Below are positions 47,500-59,450 of a stretch of DNA of 64,000 bases, piece after piece. Position 1 is the stretch's first letter. Each line of letters opens with the position of its first letter. Both the position numbers and the translations under genes were made by a program. This DNA is from Pogona vitticeps. Lineage: Eukaryota; Chordata; Lepidosauria; Squamata; Agamidae. Under the pieces are notes generated by a model, which was given only the letters and a program-made list of their open reading frames with translations, was not told the origin of the DNA and did not search any database. Where the stretch lies: contig NC_135793.1 of assembly GCF_051106095.1 (NCBI RefSeq), forward strand, positions 8,733,001 to 8,797,000, given 5' to 3'.

Positions 47500-48850
47500 G
47501 ATGGGTCTTGAAGGTATTGTTTTACAACAGTTCCATTCCTTCCTGGAGGGTTGAGCTCAGAAGGCGGTGTCACGAGAATCCTGTTTGACAGTCTGACCCT
47601 TGACTTGAGGGGTCCCCCAAGGTCCAGTTCTGTCCACCATGCCATGTAATGGCTGAAACTGCTGGGAGAGGTTTTCTAGAGTTTGGGGTTGAGTGCCAGC
47701 AGTATGCTGGTGACACTCAACTCCGTCTTTCCTCTCCGTCTTATTCTAAAGAAGTTGTTTTGGTCCTAGATTAGTGTCTGTTGTCAGTAATGGACTGGAT
47801 GAGGACAAGCAAATGGAAACTTAATCCAGTTAAGACAGGGGGGCCATCTGGTCAGTCAAAAGGCAGATCGGGGAATGAGGATTCTGCTTGTACAGGGTTA
47901 TATTCCCTGGAAAAGTCCGATCGGCAGCTTGGGTATGCTCTTGGATTCAACCTAGAGTCTTGATGCATAGGCTTCATCAGAGGCCAGGAGTGCATTTGGA
48001 CAATTAAAGCTGGCATACCAGCTGTGCCCATTTTCTTGAGATGTCTGATCTGTTTATGGTAGCACATGCGTGATGTATGGCCTGTCTGGATTACTGCACT
48101 GTGTTCTGCGTGGGGCTGCCTTTGAATAATGTTTGGAAACTGCAGCTGGTTCAGAATGAAGCCAGGCTGCTGAGCGGCGCAGGGAGCCTTTGCCTGATCT
48201 GTGGCAGCAGCTTTTGTGGCTGCCAGTCCCTTTCTGAGCCCAGTTCAAAATGTTGGTTGTGACAGAGGTATATACAGCTTGGGTCCAGGCTATTTGAAGG
48301 ACTGTCCCATCCCCTATGGGCCTCCTTGGCTTTTAAGATCATCTGAGGAGGCCTTTCTTGCAGTCTTGCCACCACCAGTGGCTCGCTCGGTGAGGACTTC
48401 CTTTTTCCCATGGACTTTAAGTGGAATTTGTAGGAATGCTGCATTTTGATAGACTTAGGAATTGCAGAAATGCTTTCAGAAGTGCAGCAGTACCTTGGAT
48501 TGCAAACACCTTGGTTTACGTAGTTTTCGGTTTACAAATCGAAATCCATAAGAAATAATGCCTCGGTTTATGTTGTTTTCCTTCCCCCCCTGGAGTATGA
48601 AAGAGTTTTCCCAGGGCGCGTTGTGCCTATAGCGCTGCCCCTTTTGTTGCACAGTTGGCGTTTCGGTTTACGAAATTTCGGCATTACACAATGTCGAACA
48701 GATGAATTTCGTAAACCGAGGTACGTCTGTGTTTTCAAATGATATTTTAGTGTTACGCGTCTACTTTTTAAAATTATATACCTTGTGGTGTTTTTAATTG
48801 TGATTCTTGATTCTGAGCTGCCTTGAGTTTCCTATGGGGAGAGAGGTGGC
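47500..48850 (+). mobile_element. L2 LINE 3' half, degenerate
   Basis: 47610-47740 gives broken reverse-transcriptase text (GVPQGPVLSTM, then QYAGDTQL in place of the usual YADD). 48080-48330 gives WITALCSAWGCL, KLQLVQNEARLL and related end-of-protein text in shifting frames. The 3' end near 48780-48860 reads TTCTGAGCTGCCTTGAGTTT, the L2/CR1-type end. The frame is broken several times. A Tigger-like element (48485-48729) splits it. Confidence 0.8.
48485..48729. mobile_element. Tigger/pogo-like element, older type
   Basis: Left CAGTACCTTGGATTGCAAAC, right GTAAACCGAGGTACGTCTG, with repeated CGGTTTACG / CGTAAACCG words inside. The flanking TA is decayed. It sits in the 3' end of the L2 LINE. 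Confidence 0.7.
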
Positions 48851-49353
48851 ATGTAAATCTATCGGTCAATCACAACGAATCCTCCAGGACTAGAGATTCA
48901 CACACTGTGAGTCTTCCTACATCTTAAAGAGATTTGTTGTTTGGTGGGATTTGTAGATCTCTATGCTGTAGTTCAGGAAAGTGTACTTGAATTCTCTTAG
49001 CGCAGAATCTTGGGAGGAGGGCATAGTTTCTTGTAGGACAGAGAATTTATTTATTTAAATAAAGAGAACCATGAACACTAGGAGGTAAGTGTGACCTCTA
49101 TATTTGTTTATTGATAGGCTTTACTTTATAGCCCTTTTAGGCTCTTCTCTCATTTTCTTTCCTTTCCTATTTCCCCTCTTCTGTTACTCCTAAACCTAGA
49201 CCATGCTAGCTACTCTTGAATCATTTAGCCACATAGGAAATTAAGACAGAAAAAAGCTTGCATTCCTTCTTCTTGTTGGGGAGAGTTATACCCAAAGCTT
49301 TGGGGTGGCATGCATTGCAACTCTTTTTTTCAGCCCCAGCGTCGTGCTAGGAC
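48851..49353. other. No recognised feature
   Basis: AT-rich unique sequence after the L2 end. Confidence 0.4.
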
Positions 49354-49600
49354 TGAGCCTCGTGGCGCAGTGGTTAAACCGCTGTACTGCAGACAAAACT
49401 GTGCTCACGACCTGGGGTTCAATCCCAGGTAGCCGACTCAAGGTTGACTCAGCCTTCTGTCCTTCCAAGGTTGGTAAAATGAGTATCCAGCTTGCTTGGG
49501 GGGGGGGCAATGTGTAGCCTGCATAATTAACTTGTAAACCGCCCAAAGAGTGCTTGAAGCGCTATGGAATGGTATATAAGCAGCACACTTTGCTTTTTGC
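49354..49600 (+). mobile_element. tRNA-derived SINE with L2-like tail (family E), full copy
   Basis: GCCTCGTGGCGCAGTGGTTA (box A) and GGGGTTCAATCCCAGG (box B) make a clear tRNA-like head. CCTTCCAAGGTTGGTAAAAT is the body. GTAAACCGCCCAAAGAGTGC is the L2-like 3' part. It ends in TGCTTTTTGCTTTTGC-type repeats. Confidence 0.88.
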
Positions 49601-50999
49601 TTTTGCTACTGTCTTGGCTGCTGAAATCACAGAGCAGACGGCTTCTGTAGCATAGGGGACCCACAAGACCCTCTGTTTTATGGTCTCCCTGGATCCTGTG
49701 GTAAGGGAAGATGCTCTGGCCCTCCCCTGCGCCAGCTGGGCATTCAACAGCAACAGAAAAAGGATAGACTTAGCAGCAGTTGTGATCCTTATGGGTTTAG
49801 AGTGGTGTGTTTGGCTGCAGCTCCCCAACCCTGGAACGTCACTTTATTCACGCTGTAGGGGAAGAAGCTTCTTCTGCTGCCACCTCTGTTGCTACCTATT
49901 CTCTGGAGCACTTTGGCAATGCAAAAGGTTTTTTTCTCTCCTGCGCCCTCACATCCTGGCTTGGCCTCTGCATGGTAACATTTTTACGATAGCGCTTCTA
50001 ATCCGTTTCCACCTTCAACGGCCAAGCACACAGCCGGATGATTTACAGGTCTGTTTATAAAGCTGCTCTCCCTTTTGGCAGAAAAGGGTTTTGAGAGCAG
50101 CTATTTGTTTCTGCTGCTTTCATGTCCGGGAGATAAACGACTGATGTAAAAACGATGAGGAAGACAATAATAAAAAGTTGTGCTTTCCCAGCCAGCTGGA
50201 TGCAACACAGTGTTCATGGGGGGGGGGGAACAGGACTCAAATACAAGCTGAGTATCCTGAAGTGCAGGCTGTCTGTTTTGTCTAAGAGTGGACTAATGTG
50301 GGCAGAATGCAGCCCCCCAGAGGTTGTGTGACTGCAAATCCCATCAGCCCCGGCCAGCGTAGGCGTGGCGCTCTAGTGAGGAACAAGTTGCACAAACCCA
50401 GTCAGTTCACAACGTTGCCCTAAATTAACTGTAGTTGGACACATCCAGCATCTGGGACAGCTTCTCTGAGTGGGAGGGTAGGATCCTGACACATTTAGAG
50501 ACAAGCAGGTTGGAGAAGTCTCCCCTAAAGCCGTGTTTGTCTCTTAGCATGCTGTCTTGCTTTAGAAATACTGTTTTTTTGTCAAATGCAGATTATGCAA
50601 ATTAATAGGTTAATTGGTTAATTGATAAAAGCTTCTGTGGTGAATTTGTTAAAATCGATTTTCCGTGACTTGTGGATCTCCTTATTTTTATGTATTACTC
50701 TCTCTCTCTCTCTCATGAGTGAGAAGCAGCTGAGGTAAAGGTTTCTAGGCATTCTGCAGTCCGGTCGCTGCGTAGACAGGATATTATGTTTTTCTGACTT
50801 TGGGTTAGTTTCTGGGCACAGTTCAAGTGACGGGTTATGTCATTTGTAAGGCCTCCAAACAGCCCGGCAGGATTCCTTAGCGAGAAGCTTTTCCCTCTTG
50901 TGAGTGGCGACAAATCTCTGCCTTCTGGATGTTTTGGAATGGCCCTCAAGTGTAACCCTCTGCCAGAGGAGAAAATCCTCAGCCAATGCACAAGTGCCC
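49601..50999. other. No recognised feature
   Basis: Mixed unique sequence with a G run at 50219-50228 and (TC)n at 50698-50713. Frames on both strands look like chance. Confidence 0.4.
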
Positions 51000-51330
51000 A
51001 TCCAGCCGGTGTGTAAAAACCTTCCGTGAGGGAGTGTCCGCCACTCCTCTGAGGCAGTTCCATTCCGTTTTCAAAGAGTTCTTAATGTCAAGGAGTTCTT
51101 CCTAATGTTTAGGTGCAATCTTCTTTCTCGTAACTTGAATCCACTACTTCACGTCCTACCTTCTGGACTTAAAAAACAAGCCTGCTTCCTTCTTCACCTC
51201 TACCTGCCGTGCCTTTCAGACAGTTCACCTCTCTACCTTCTGCCTTCCAGGCTGAAGACTCTCAGCTCCCTCCATTGTTCTTCGGTAGACTTGGCTTCTA
51301 AGTCTTTTACCACCCTAGTTGGGGTGATTC
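51000..51330 (-). mobile_element. CR1/L3-like LINE relic
   Basis: GAGTTCTTCCTAATGTTTAG and CTTCTTTCTCGTAACTTGAA are the reverse of the standard CR1/L3 3' block, much like 10300. Diverged and non-coding. Confidence 0.65.
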
Positions 51331-52348
51331 CACATTGCATCTGCCTTGTATATAGGTCTGTGTTGGTATGCGTGGTGAGTGGCTGGGGTTTTTTTTTGGC
51401 AGTGATAAGTTGGACAGGTGTCAGGAGAGTCTGCTAAAACAAGTTGGAAGGGGGAATGGAATGTGTGCTGATGGAACGGTGCTCGATTGGCTGGGGGATC
51501 GCCTGGTTTGAAGGATGCTGTAATACAGCGTGGGTGGTTGAGATACAGCGGTCCGTTCGTTTGGTTTTGTTGGAGGCAGTTTGATGAGGGAGATGGAAGC
51601 GAGAGCCATGACTTAGTTAAGATCTCTGCTGAGGGCCTTTGTGAAGAAGCAGTGGAAATAAAACGTGTTTTTATGGAACCTGTGTAAAAGCAACCATCTA
51701 CCCATGGATCTATCCATATCTTCTGAAGCTGTAAGAAAAGTGAGACATAAAGTAAAAGTTGTACGATAAGAACTTGAAAGCTTGTAATATTGAACCTAAG
51801 GGTGTGCCATTTATTTTTAGCTTTTGTTTATTTACATCTACTCCCAGAATTCCCTAGAAAGGATTTTGTGAGTTCCAATCCATGGACACATACTTGCAGA
51901 CACCTTCATTTTACTCATCTGGACAAGGCTCCTTTTGGGCTTTCATTTCCTGCTGCAGTGGTTTCGGGGTGGGGTTGGGTAGGGAACTGCTGCAGTGCTT
52001 CCTGGGGATGGCAGCCTCATTGCCCTTTGTGCGCCCCCTCAACAAGCATTTTGGTAACCTCCCACCAGGAAGCACTGCAGCAGGAAATAAGGCCTAGAAA
52101 GAGTTCTTAACTTTGTCCAGGCGAGTGGAAATGAAAGTGTCTGCTGGTATGCATTTGTGGGCTGGAACTCCCAGAATTTTGCCTGGGGACTTCCTGGAGA
52201 ATTTTGGGAGTTAAAGTAAATAAACAAAAACAAAATGGGAGCAGGACTCCAAAAAACAAACAAATAAAACAACAACAACAAATGAAACATCCCAAATTCT
52301 CTGGTGGCATTTAGGCACCGCTGAAAAGTCAATAAAATACAAATGCTA
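51331..52348. other. No recognised gene; inverted scraps at 51830-52220
   Basis: TACTCCCAGAATTCCCTAGA near 51839 and GGAACTCCCAGAATTTTGCC near 52164 belong to the ACTCCCAGAAT family. TTTACATCTACTCCCAGAAT is faced by the reverse TGGGAGTTAAAGTAAATAAA at 52205, so 51825-52225 may be a decayed inverted-repeat element. Confidence 0.4.
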
Positions 52349-52449
52349 CTCCTGTCCTCTGAAGAGGCCGGCCACAGAGACTGGTGAAACGTCAGGAAGA
52401 ACAACCTTCAGAACATGAGCAAAGAATGCGAAAAACCCACCACAACCAA
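52349..52449 (+). repeat. Hammerhead-like repeat, single copy
   Basis: CTGAAGAGGCCGGCCACAGA at 52359 onward, then GACTGGTGAAACGTCAGGAA and the usual ACAAC end. One base in the stem differs from the copy at 190. Confidence 0.7.
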
Positions 52450-52529
52450 TACAAGCTGTTTGTCTGCTTTTGGTAAAAGTGGTATTCCAGAGAAGGAGCC
52501 TCTGTTACAAGTTGAATGGCAACCTCCAA

Positions 52530-53440
52530 TTTAGATAAGGTGTTTTTTTGGTGGATTTGTCATTTAGTGGTGGCACAAATTGGGTAGAGAAAGTTGAGAT
52601 GAATGCCTCGCTAGTCAGCCTCTCCTGGATGTGGTCCAGACTGTTGACATCCTTCTTAAAACCTGGTGCCAGGTGAGGTCTGACCAAAGCAGAATAGAAT
52701 GGCGCTGCTCTCTTGATCTGGGTGCCAGACATCCATTGTTGGCATTTGGTCTTATATTAGGCTCTTTTGCTGCAGTGTCACTCTGTCAACTCACACTTCG
52801 CTTGTAGTCTGTTTTGGCCCCCTTGGTCCTTTTCACATGTACTACTGCCAAATCAGGAGTCACCTGTTCTCACGTACAGAATTTCCCCTGCCTAAATAGC
52901 AGACTTTATACTTATTCCTGTTGAAGCTCGTTTTGATTGTTTTGGACTAGTTCAAAGAATAACTGAGTTGGGCCTCTGAGGCCATTGAGTCCAACCCCCC
53001 CTTGCTCAAGGCAGGAATCCAAATCCAAGCATATCTGACAGATGGCAGTCCAGTTTTCTCTTGAATGTCTCCAACGTTGGGGCGCTCACTTCCAGAGTCA
53101 TTGGTTCCATTGTCGTACTGCTATAACAGTTAAGAAGTTTCCATCTGTTAAGGTTTTTTTTTTGGAATCCTGATTGTGGCTTGGGAAGAATGAGTTGCCC
53201 TCCAGATTTGGTGTCATCTGCAGATTCATTGAGTGATCTCACCCAAGTTGTTTATAAAGATCTTGAACAACATGGTGCTTAGGACAGAACCCAGTGGAGC
53301 CCCACGGTCACTTCTCTCTGACGACAAGGAGCCCCTTACAGCTTGTCAGCCAGCCCCAAGTCAACCTAATAGTAGCATCGTCTGGCCCATTTCCTTTGCC
53401 TGCATTTGTGAGCGTTTGACGGTGGAGTGAGCCCATGATT
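52530..53440 (-). mobile_element. CR1/L3-like LINE 3' region, about 0.9 kb
   Basis: Reads on the minus strand through GTCTGACCAAAGCAGAATAG, CCTTTTCACATGTACTACTG, CTGAGTTGGGCCTCTGAGGC and TTTATAAAGATCTTGAACAA. All are familiar from amniote CR1/L3 elements. The longest CR1-type piece in the window, and non-coding. Confidence 0.8.
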
Positions 53441-54122
53441 TCCTTTCACCCTTCCTCATAAAACTTTAAGGTACAGCTACCTGCTGTCGGATGCCATTGT
53501 GTTCTCCGTTTGTCGGAGCGCTGCTGCTTGTGGATGTTGCTCCATCTGGACATTTACAGCTTTTTCTGGGAATCCTAACATATGTACTGTGAGTCTTATC
53601 ACCTAACACGGTGGAAGATTCCCCCCCCCTGCTTTTTTTTTTTTTTTGCCTTCACTTAAGCGGCTCGCCTTGTAGGCTGAGTGGTGTGACCTACTTAAAA
53701 ATAAATATATGCTAAAGTTTTTGCTTCCCGGGAAGTGCTAAAGTAGCCAATCAGATAGCACAAACAGAGCATTAGCAGCCGTTCTTCAACATTAGCCAAA
53801 ATATTTTGTTGACAGGAGCCACTCCCTCACAAGGAAATTTTCACACCAGGGAGGATTTCATTTCACGCTGGGCTATATGTCACAGATGAGAAGACTTGAC
53901 AAAAACACTTGATTGTTGTCAAAACAAACAGCATTATCAATTGCTTTAATTTTTGGACCGTGACAAATCTATTTCTTTCCTCTCTCTGTGTAATAAGTAC
54001 AGTGGTGATAGATACTTACATACAGACATATATAACATTTTCTCCCTGTGAGTCCATCACAGGGTAGAAGGCTAGAAATCAAGCAGATACTGTAAATGCA
54101 TAGATACATATGCTGATACATA
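53441..54122. other. Unassigned, possible conserved stretch at 53740-53970
   Basis: 53740-53970 (AGCCAATCAGATAGCACAAA, AACATTAGCCAAAATATTTT) is repeat-free and reads like a conserved enhancer-type element. This is impression only. Poly-T is at 53632-53647. Confidence 0.3.
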
Positions 54123-54777
54123 CAGTGGTACTTTGGTATATGAATGTAATGCATTCTCCGGGATGTTTCGTATTGCGAAGAATTCTTAAACAGAAACACG
54201 GTTTCTCATAGGAATTGAAAACCAATTAATCTGTTCCAGAGGTCAGAAAAAAAAGTAAAAAAAAAGTATTTTATCTTTCAAAACTCTTTATAAAGTGCAC
54301 TTTAAAGGCATAAATGGCCGTATAGACCAGATGGGTGGGATATAAATCAAATAAATCAAATCAAATCAAATAAAAATAAATACTATACAGAGACATAATT
54401 AATGAGCTGGCATGGAAATCGCTCCACAATGTAGAACACACAGTACGCAACAGGCATGCAAACAACGAAGCTCAGCTCCCTACTTTTCCATCGCTTGAGA
54501 AATGCACCAAAAAAGTTCCAATAAATCCCAAAACCACTGCAAAAAAATTTCCAGAATGGCTTCAAAATTTGATGCAAAAACGGCTCCAACACCTCCACAA
54601 TCAACGCCACGCGCTACCCACAGACTCCAGCATGCACGGAGGCGGCGCTATAAACCTCCCAGGGGCAATGCATCCTGAGAAAACTTGCTTTGTATTGCGG
54701 GAAAAATTCATAAACCGAGGCATTTTTTTCAATGGATTTCCATTTGTAAGCTGAAAATTACGTAAACCGAGGCATCA
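54123..54777. mobile_element. Tigger/pogo-like element with an L2-type scrap inside
   Basis: Left end CAGTGGTACTTTGGTATATG after TA (54121-54122). Right side AATTACGTAAACCGAGGCAT. The inner part at about 54325-54385 (GATGGGTGGGATATAAATCA and AAATC repeats) looks like an inserted SINE or L2 3' end. The right terminus is worn. Confidence 0.65.
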
Positions 54778-56033
54778 GATTTTAGAAAAGTTTCTGTGCC
54801 GGATTTGGATTCTGAAAGACAATTGTCCAAGAAAGGGGGATTTTTATATGTCATAGGTACTAAAAATTAGATATCCAGGGAGTGATATATAATTGAATGA
54901 ATTTTCAGCCCAAGTTCCAAATTAACTCGGTGCTTATCTGTTACGGTCTGTATACCAGCAGTGAGTGGAGCTACTGCCTAATGCAGTTGGAGTTAGTGCT
55001 GGCAGGCATGCCCCGTTTTCACACATATACCATTCAGACACAATTCCTAGCTCTCCCACTTCCTGAAATGTGTGGACCTGTTATTGTGTGTGGGATGTTT
55101 TCCTTGTTCATTGCTGGCTTCAGAGACCAGATATTCCAACCAGTGTTCTTGATGGACTCATGATTTTGTTTTAGGTTAAATTTAATGGTGAACCAACTTT
55201 GGGTTTTCATCATTCCAGAATAAGGGCAGGATAGCCTGTGCATAGCAGGTTCTTGGCTTTTGAGATGGCACTTCAGATTGACAGCTGTTTGAGCAACCGG
55301 GTGGATAGTATGATGATTGTTAAACCAAGTTTATTTTAAAGTCTCGCTTGGATATACCGGGATGGAGAACAATTTTAATCACAATTTAAATAAAAATGGA
55401 TTTTTTGATTTAAATTTTTCAAACAAATTGGATTTCTTAAATTTAAATCAAATCCCACCCCGATTGCTTGGTTTTTAGTTCCATAATCCTTAAAAGAAAC
55501 AATAAAGATGTAATGCCTTCCTTATAGAGCTCTGTTTTCAAGGATGTTGGGTTGCATTAGTGCTTTCCTAGCGGAAGTAATCTCAGAGTACAAGGCAGGA
55601 AGTATTTTGTGTTTTGGCTCAGGTAGAAGCAGTGTGTGCTTGTGTGTGAGAGAATCCACTTATTTTTTCAAAAAGATGCAAATGAGGAAAGAGGCAGAGT
55701 GATCCAAACAAATAAAATAAATAATAAATCTGATCATCTGCTGATGTAGAGCTCCAAAGCATCTAACAGCTTATGATGGGTCCTTTGGGGATGGCCGAGT
55801 CAAACAGGAAAATCTGGAGTCAGCAACACAGCCTTGGTAGCAGATGTCGTGTTGCTCGTCAGTTGCCCTGGCACACAGTCTGTCTTCTGTAATGACATCT
55901 ATTGATAAGCATGTATTCTTTCATGCGACTGTGTGTATTTGGCAAGATTCCCTGAGAGGAAGCTGCACTGTTTGTGTGTTGGGAGAGCACAGCGTTGGTG
56001 CTCATGGGCTTTCTCTGAACCATGTCTGTCGTA
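54778..56033. other. Unassigned; GATTTAAATC repeat at 55360-55465
   Basis: 55360-55465 repeats TTTAAATC and its neighbours, as at 44750. No exon or complete transposon was recognised in the rest. Confidence 0.4.
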
Positions 56034-56459
56034 CAGTGGTGCCCCGCTAGACGCTTACCCTGCTAAACAACAAAATCGCTTGTCAACGATTTTTTTGCAC
56101 TCGCTATAGCGACTGCAAAACGATGTTTCCAATGGTTTTTTTTCTGCTGGACGTGGAATAGGTCTGTGCTTTGCAAACTGTTTGTTCACAATACAATGAT
56201 TTCTATGACATCGCAAAATGGCTTCCCACTGTTTTCCGACCCATGCTTCGGAAGTCAGCCATTAAAAACAGCTCATTGGCGCTCAGAAAATGGCTTCCCT
56301 ATGGAGGATCTTCGCTGGACGATGAGGTAATTTCCCCATTGGAATGCATTAACTGGTTTTCAATGCATTCCAATGGGGATTTTCCCCCCGCATGATGACG
56401 ATTTCGCTGTACAGCGATTTTAACTGAACGGATTAACATCGTCATGCGGGGCACCACTG
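56034..56459. mobile_element. Tigger/pogo-like element, CAGTGGTGCCCCG type
   Basis: 426 bp between CAGTGGTGCCCCGCTAGACG and CATGCGGGGCACCACTG, with TA at 56032-56033 and 56460-56461. The inner part has a near-palindrome (CATTGGAATGCATT ... AATGCATTCCAATGG) near 56337-56376. Confidence 0.9.
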
Positions 56460-57492
56460 TACTTTCCTGGCCTGGAGGTTGAGTTGGTGGTGACGTCAGA
56501 GAAGAAGTCTTGGGTAACAAAAAGATAGGGAGGAAAATAGCCCCTGTGTGGAAAGTCAGGTCCACCACCTGCAGTGTCAGAAACTGCAGTTAAGCTCATA
56601 CAAGAAAGGTTGAGAATGATGCATAAACTTACTGATATAGCCTACTCTAACCTGGTGGAGTGCAACATACTTAAATCATCTTTAGCTGATCTAGTTCAAG
56701 ATGATGTGGTCAGGCACTGTTTGGTTTATAGTTCATTATGAACTTAGCATGATTTGCACCTCCTGAACCAGAAAGCAGTTATCCTTTTGGCATTCGCCCC
56801 GCTGGTCACATTGCAGTGCTGTACTCCCAACAAAATATATATGCAAAAAATGTGGATATTAGAATAAAGAGTCCAGAGTACTCTGTGGATATTACTGAAG
56901 ATAGCATATCCCAAAGCATTATGTCAGGCAAAACGGCTTGCAAAGAATCAGCATAGTAGGCAAAACGGCATGCAGAAATGCATATATTAAGAGCAATATG
57001 AATAGCAATATGTATGAGTGTATTTGTGCCGATTTCTAAGGGAAGCCTCAAATTAGTTTGCAAATGGAATAGAACAAACTTAAGATTGGAAATTGAAAAG
57101 TTGAAGGAAGCTGAAGCAGAAAGCTTCATGTAGCTGTGATGATAAGTCCCCTTATCACTAGCCAACCTAGCCAGTCTGGCAGATTTTGAAAGTGTCTGGC
57201 TGAGGATAGGTGATGTTATGTAGACAGAGTGCTTTAAACTCCCAGGTTCCGTCCCTGCCATTTTGTTGAAAAGGATTGACGTCAGAAGTGCTAGGCGTGG
57301 CTAAAAGAGAAGCCTTTCATGATCTGGGGCATCAGTATGTATGCTATTAAGCTCTAGGGACCAGTGGTTTGACTCAGTGTAGGGCAGAGAATGACATGCT
57401 TTGAAATGCATGGTACCCTCGTGTGGTTAGTTAAGATCTGCTTAGTCCACTCTTCAGATTTAATGGCCTATTGTGGGCTCTTACTTGGAGTA
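56460..57492. other. No recognised feature
   Basis: Unique-looking AT-moderate DNA. A 151-residue minus frame at 56806-57261 has no known domain and no splice framework. Confidence 0.4.
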
Positions 57493-57893
57493 CAGTGGTG
57501 CCTCGCATAGCGAGATTAATCCGTTCCGAATTAACCCTCGCTATGTGAAAACATTGCTAAATGGAACATAAAAACCCTTGGGCCCTAAACTTACCATTCA
57601 GCGAAGTTTCCTCCATAGCAGCAGCCATTTTCGCACCCTCGGTAAGTGAGGGGATGGCGCGAAAACGCTGCGCGTGGCCATTTCGGGCGGCCGGCGGCCA
57701 TTTTAGAACCGCCAAACAGCTGATCTGCGGGCATCGCAAAGTGAGGATCGGTAAGCGAAACGCTTACCAATCGTCGCTATGCGAGTTTTTGCCATAGGGA
57801 CCGATGCTATGCCTCCGCATTAGCGATCCCGAAAAGGGGATCGCTATGGGGATTCGTCGTTGTACAGTGCGCTTGTTAAGCGAGGCACCACTG
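57493..57893. mobile_element. Tigger/pogo-like element, CAGTGGTGCCTCG type
   Basis: 401 bp from CAGTGGTGCCTCGCATAGCG to AAGCGAGGCACCACTG, with TA at 57491-57492 and 57894-57895. Its ends match those at 32580 closely. It is GC-rich in the middle with several GCCATTTT words and a hairpin near 57751-57770. Confidence 0.92.
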
Positions 57894-58789
57894 TATTTCC
57901 GCTTGAAGGAAGATGGTGGTGGTGGTGGTGGTCATGATGACGTCCAAGATATTTTGGTAATTCTCTGCCCCCCCCCTCCTACCTGATGCTCGCCCAATTG
58001 TGTGGCAGCTCTTTCTAGAAAATGCTCTTCCTTGGGATGACTTGGTGCAGGTTTTTTTTTTTTTTGCCGCAGTTGATCTATGAGCGCCTTGCCTCTCACT
58101 GCCTTGTAAGCCTTGTTAATATTTCATCATTCTGATACATGGGGAATTAATTACTGTCAACAGAGCAGATTTTAATCTGATCAGCTATTCCGCGCAGCAC
58201 ATCAATTGGAGACATCAAAGACCTGGCATCAAAGTGCACAGAATGGAAACGTGCAGTGTGCTTTCGAAGCAGAAAGCGCTGGATGTGCAAGGGTGCCTTG
58301 TGTGCTCTTCTCTGGTTACCGGTTCCTTTGAGGCCTTTCCAGTGCTAATAGGGAACACAGCGACTGCCAATCTTAGCGGTTTCACAGGAAAAAAACTGGT
58401 GTGGAAGGTTGCTTCAGTGGATGCTGGAGCCTTCAAAGTTATATAAGCAGTGCTGAGTTACATTTCTCCTCAAAGTAATTCATTGTCATTATAGTTACAG
58501 TTTCTAAAAGAAATAAGTCTTTGGTGTTTTGCAAAAATAACAAAACTGTCCCTCTTTAGTGTCCTTATAAGGTTCTGACTGCTATTGGCTTCTTACCTGT
58601 GGCACAAAAAAACCCCACTCCACCCTGGTGCCACCCATAACAGAGAGCACTTTTCAGCCTGTGTTATTCTCCCTCCACGTTACTATAAAGTGACTAAAAG
58701 TTACTGTTACATCAGAAAAGGAATGAAGTTATCCCTGATTATGTTGTCATTGCAGTGTAACTCGGTTATTATGCCAGTTATTGAAAAAT
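57894..58789. other. Unassigned, possible conserved stretch at 58060-58230
   Basis: 58060-58230 (TTAATATTTCATCATTCTGA, GGAATTAATTACTGTCAACA) has the homeobox-site-rich look of conserved non-coding DNA. (GGT)n is at 57910-57932 and poly-T at 58052-58063. Confidence 0.35.
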
Positions 58790-59235
58790 GTAATTAGTTT
58801 CATACAATGTAGCTGGTTACTTCTAGCTGACGGTCGGATACCAAAAGATCTCCTGTATGGAGAATTAGTGCAGGGAAATCGCCCCAGAGGGAGACCACAA
58901 CGGCAATACAAGGAGATCTGCAAGCGGGATCTGAAGGCCTTAGGAATGGACCTCAACAGATGGGGAAACCCTGACCTCTGAGCATTCAGCCTGGAGGCAG
59001 ACATTGCATCACGGCCTCTCTCAATTTGAAGAGACCCTTGTCCAGCAGGCCGAGGCAAAGAGACAGTCTTGAAACCAGCAAAATCAGGGAGCTGGACAGG
59101 GGACAGATTGTACTTGTCTTCAGTGTGGAAGGGATTGTCACTCTTGAATTGGCCTTCTCAGCCACACTAGATGCTGTTCCATGTCCTCTATTTAAAGCAC
59201 GTTACCATAGTCTCTCGAGACTGAAGGATATCTAA
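58790..59235 (+). pseudogene. Non-LTR retroelement C-terminus with zinc-knuckle tail
   Basis: Starts LADGRIPKDLLYGELVQGNR, then GRPQRQYKEICKRDLKALGM, ending at a stop at 58981. The family text goes on in another frame as LHHGLSQFEETLVQQAEAKR and then, past a stop, CTCLQCGRDCHS and IGLLSHTRCC (a C2H2-type finger). This is the familiar C-terminal part of endonuclease-reverse-transcriptase polyproteins found in many animal genomes. There is no RT domain in view, so it is 5' truncated, with at least one frameshift and two stops. The clade is not certain. The 3' end ACCATAGTCTCTCGAGACTG recurs at 59388. Confidence 0.65.
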
Positions 59236-59384
59236 TCTATCTAAATTTTCAGTCAGCAGATGTGAATCAGTGGATATTGATCCCGTCTATAGGGGATCCT
59301 ACTGTAATTAATTACAGGCAACCAATTGCTTCCAAGCTCTGATGCAAAAATCTTGTTCAATAGGGGTGATTAAATTAAGATAAA

Positions 59385-59432
59385 ATTCAGAGCACGTTAC
59401 ATAGTCTCTCCAGACTGAAGGATGCCTGCTGC
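59385..59432 (+). repeat. Second copy of the 3' end of the element at 58790
   Basis: GAGCACGTTACATAGTCTCT then CCAGACTGAAGGATGCC, nearly the same as 59197-59230. It lies just outside the LTR. Confidence 0.6.
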
Positions 59433-59450
59433 TTCTAGCTAGATGTCTGT

